Below, in pieces: positions 61,873 to 64,000 of a stretch of 64,000 nucleotides of DNA. The stretch covers positions 42,417 to 106,416 of the forward strand of contig CAJPON010000004.1 of the NCBI GenBank assembly GCA_905372275.1, read 5' to 3'. The notes below the pieces were generated by a model that saw nothing but the letters and a program-made list of their open reading frames with translations, did not search any database and had not been told where the DNA came from. The DNA is from Candidatus Saccharimonadota bacterium (GTDB lineage Bacteria > Patescibacteriota > Saccharimonadia > Saccharimonadales > Saccharimonadaceae). The position numbers and the translations under genes are program-made. The first letter of the stretch is position 1. The number at the start of each line of letters is the position of its first letter.

Positions 61873-64000
61873 TTATTTTGTCTGTGTATTCCTCACAAGA
61901 TCATCTAACCCCTGGCCAAGTTCAATACTGTGAGGATCGTCTGGATCAAAGACTTTTGCGCGCTCAAAGTCGATCGGCCGCATTGATGCGATATGGTATT
62001 GATCATTACCGTCCCTGCTGTATTCAATAATAAAGTCTTTCAAGCGCCACGGCTTATCAATCCCGGTGTCGCGCCGTACGGTCTCGGCAATATCTCGCAT
62101 GCGCGAAAGAGCGTCGGCCATCAACTCTCGCTGATTTGCCTCCGACACAGCATTGTTTGCAAAGAAATCTTTTACCGTTCGTCCGCTATCGCCATTTATC
62201 TTTTCCATCACTACAAAGCCTTGTTGTCCGCTTGTAAAGACCCGGGCGATTGGCTTTGGCGCATCAACACCAAGTTTGCGTAGCAATAAAAGTGCCTCAA
62301 ATTCATCGATTGGCCCCTGCTGCTTTGCCTTCACGACATTTTTCACAATCACCTCGGTGTCGCCGCCAACCGATAGCTCAAAAACCGCCTCACCAGGATA
62401 CGGATCGTTTGGGTTCGCTATTTTGAGCGATGTCGCAGACTGCAATAGCTCAGCACCAATATCATGGCTCGAGAACAATTCAGCCAGCCGGCCTTTCACC
62501 GCCTCGCTATATTCCCCATCGATTCTCATTTCTCGTTGGCCTTCTAGGCGCTTCACCTCGTAACCCAAATTGACTGGCTCCGTGCTTTTTAGCTCGCGAG
62601 TATAATAATGCCTGCTCAGAGCTAGCTGTGTCATACGAAAAGCCAGCCGTTCATCAGGTTCGGTCGGTCGGCTATATGGTTCCAGCCTGCCATCTTCGGT
62701 GAGATACAAACCCTCTGCCGACTCTTCGTCCTTGACATGGTATTCTATAGTATTTACTATCTGATCTCTTTCTGGCTTGTCACCTTTTAGTCCCAGCACT
62801 GTTCTTGGTCGGTCACTTGCACTAAGCAGTCTAATTTGATTGTCACGGTCTGATTCTGACACTCCTAGCACTCTCATAATGTCTTCAGGAATCGTTCCTG
62901 TAAATCCAGTATCGTAGTAATGGGCAGCATCTGGATTTTGGATACGAGGATGCAGATATTCATCTTTCACTACATCATCAAGCTCATCGCGGAACCCTCG
63001 CGGATACACAAGGTAGGTAGGGAACTCCATGAGCGACCCGCCCGCCGCGTGGCTACTCATACCAAGCCTGCGGCGGCGCGCGTAGAGTTGAGCGCGGCGC
63101 GCCACGTACGCATAGACGCCGTCACGACCGAGGAATACTTCTTCAAATTCTTTCTCACCTATTCGCTTAGCGTCCCACTCGGCAAACAATTTATCGTAAT
63201 ATTTAGTATCAACTCTAAGTACCTGATTGAATGCTTTAGCCGCTCTTTCTAGAGCTTCAGGTAGACCATACTCGTCCATTACGGCTATATAATCTGCTAC
63301 CAGTCTACGATACGCTGGCCAGATATCGCCTAACTTGTCACCACGCTTACCAAACATCTCTTGAGAATATTGGTCTCCGTACTGCGACGCTATATCTGCC
63401 CGTAGTTTATCGTAAGCTTGTTGAATTGTCTCTGCAAGTTCTCTATCTTCTTCGGTCTCGGGAGATCGCAAACGTCGATTGGCTTGGATTGCTCTTTCGT
63501 GAAACTTCGTCCCTGGTCGAGATGATGTCACGTGTTCCATATCGCCCGCCTCATCAGCATACGGATTATATTTCTCTACGCCCTGCAGATCTGGCTTGAG
63601 TTCGGCAATATGCGCACGTAGCTTAGACGCCTCTTCTGAACCAATAAGTCCCTCTAAGTCAAGCTGAGCAACTTTTTGCGCGGTCGAATAGTGATTGGCG
63701 CATGCCCACAATACAGTACACTGCGCAGCTGTATCCATGCCGTAATCTGATAAATGCTCGAGGACAGCGTCCGCTACATCAGCGTCTAGTTTTATCTTAT
63801 CTATACAACCAAGAACTATTTCTGAGGTAGATTCACCAAAGACATGTGCACATTGCAATACTTGTAATTCGTAGCCAGCGTCGATTAGTTTATGGGCGAC
63901 GCTGGCGTCGAGGCCAGTGAAGTTATCGAGATTTCCGACTACCTCCCCACCATCACCAGCGTCGATTAGTTGGTGAGCAATTTCGCTGTGGTTGAGGCCG
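61873..64000 (-). CDS. Repeat protein with C-terminal kinase-like domain (cut by window edge)
   Basis: The frame is open to the right edge, giving at least 708 residues. The visible N-terminal part has related helical repeats (GLNHSEIAHQLIDAG, GLDASVAHKLIDAG, with NLDNFT between). A helical region follows (residues corresponding to about 63500-62900). The last 220 residues resemble a degraded kinase/phosphotransferase fold: EVIVKNVV (Lys), DEFEALLLLRKLGV, a hinge-like QGFVVMEKING and PIDFERAKVFDP like a DFE metal motif, but no clear HxD catalytic loop. Function unknown; the true start lies outside the window. Confidence 0.55.
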   Translation of the reverse strand, partial: GLNHSEIAHQLIDAGDGGEVVGNLDNFTGLDASVAHKLIDAGYELQVLQCAHVFGESTSEIVLGCIDKIKLDADVADAVLEHLSDYGMDTAAQCTVLWACANHYSTAQKVAQLDLEGLIGSEEASKLRAHIAELKPDLQGVEKYNPYADEAGDMEHVTSSRPGTKFHERAIQANRRLRSPETEEDRELAETIQQAYDKLRADIASQYGDQYSQEMFGKRGDKLGDIWPAYRRLVADYIAVMDEYGLPEALERAAKAFNQVLRVDTKYYDKLFAEWDAKRIGEKEFEEVFLGRDGVYAYVARRAQLYARRRRLGMSSHAAGGSLMEFPTYLVYPRGFRDELDDVVKDEYLHPRIQNPDAAHYYDTGFTGTIPEDIMRVLGVSESDRDNQIRLLSASDRPRTVLGLKGDKPERDQIVNTIEYHVKDEESAEGLYLTEDGRLEPYSRPTEPDERLAFRMTQLALSRHYYTRELKSTEPVNLGYEVKRLEGQREMRIDGEYSEAVKGRLAELFSSHDIGAELLQSATSLKIANPNDPYPGEAVFELSVGGDTEVIVKNVVKAKQQGPIDEFEALLLLRKLGVDAPKPIARVFTSGQQGFVVMEKINGDSGRTVKDFFANNAVSEANQRELMADALSRMRDIAETVRRDTGIDKPWRLKDFIIEYSRDGNDQYHIASMRPIDFERAKVFDPDDPHSIELGQGLDDLVRNTQTK

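Overview
This window reads as chromosomal DNA of a small-genome Candidatus Saccharibacteria (TM7, Patescibacteria) type bacterium. The evidence is a Gram-positive style wall toolkit (murA, murB, MurT/GatD, sortase, Rpf-like and 3D-domain wall enzymes), a type IV pilin operon, many tightly packed short genes, and TGA used as an ordinary stop. The assignment is inference from gene content; no rRNA lies in the window.

Layout. 1-3.1 kb: two paralogous BspA-like (DUF285) surface proteins, one cut by the left edge and one frameshifted, flank an alpha/beta hydrolase. 3.2-13 kb: a leftward block with pyk, tpiA, a tail-anchored low-complexity protein, a UvrD/PcrA helicase, an Rpf-like and a 3D-domain G5 protein, rsmA and a YfiH-family gene. 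13.1-20.6 kb: tRNA-Glu, a 927-residue secreted protein, a histidine kinase divergent from a receiver-only regulator, folD and a membrane protein. 20.7-21.9 kb: tRNA-Lys, -Arg, -Gly and -His, two of them preceded by an unusual tRNA-derived hairpin. 21.9-30 kb: an HTH-fused MurA, glyA, a pilin gene, a four-gene minor-pilin operon ending in an RCC1 propeller, and murB. 30-43 kb: two tRNA-Arg, a spherulin-4-type surface protein, a membrane-bound double-AAA Clp-like ATPase, murT-gatD, OpgC-like and GT39-like membrane enzymes, tRNA-Pro. 42.5-48 kb: gpmA, eno, sortase, rny, tsaB-tsaE, ogt. 48-64 kb: a giant multi-span membrane protein, dnaK, lemA-TPM, a GH16-like wall protein with an internal LAETG signal, hrcA-grpE under CIRCE control, gmk, a HAD nucleotidase, a ParB-like protein, a LepA lacking its GTPase half, and a repeat protein cut by the right edge.

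How it works together. Lower glycolysis (tpiA, gpmA, eno, pyk) and one-carbon genes (folD, glyA) sit among envelope genes. murA, murB, MurT/GatD, Rpf and 3D enzymes build and remodel peptidoglycan; sortase and two proteins carrying the same LAETG motif suggest covalent surface display; pilins and adhesin-like proteins suggest contact with a host cell. dnaK and hrcA-grpE form a classical HrcA/CIRCE heat-shock regulon.

Two signals stand out. First, at 26 transcription-unit starts a -10 box lies only 6-9 bases before the start codon, so most messages appear leaderless, while a minority of genes have strong Shine-Dalgarno sequences. Second, tRNA-Arg(TCT) and tRNA-His are each preceded by a homologous 84-93 base element. 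It begins with an exact copy of the first 19-20 bases of that tRNA, carries a conserved core, and ends with sequence antisense to the same tRNA's D-arm.
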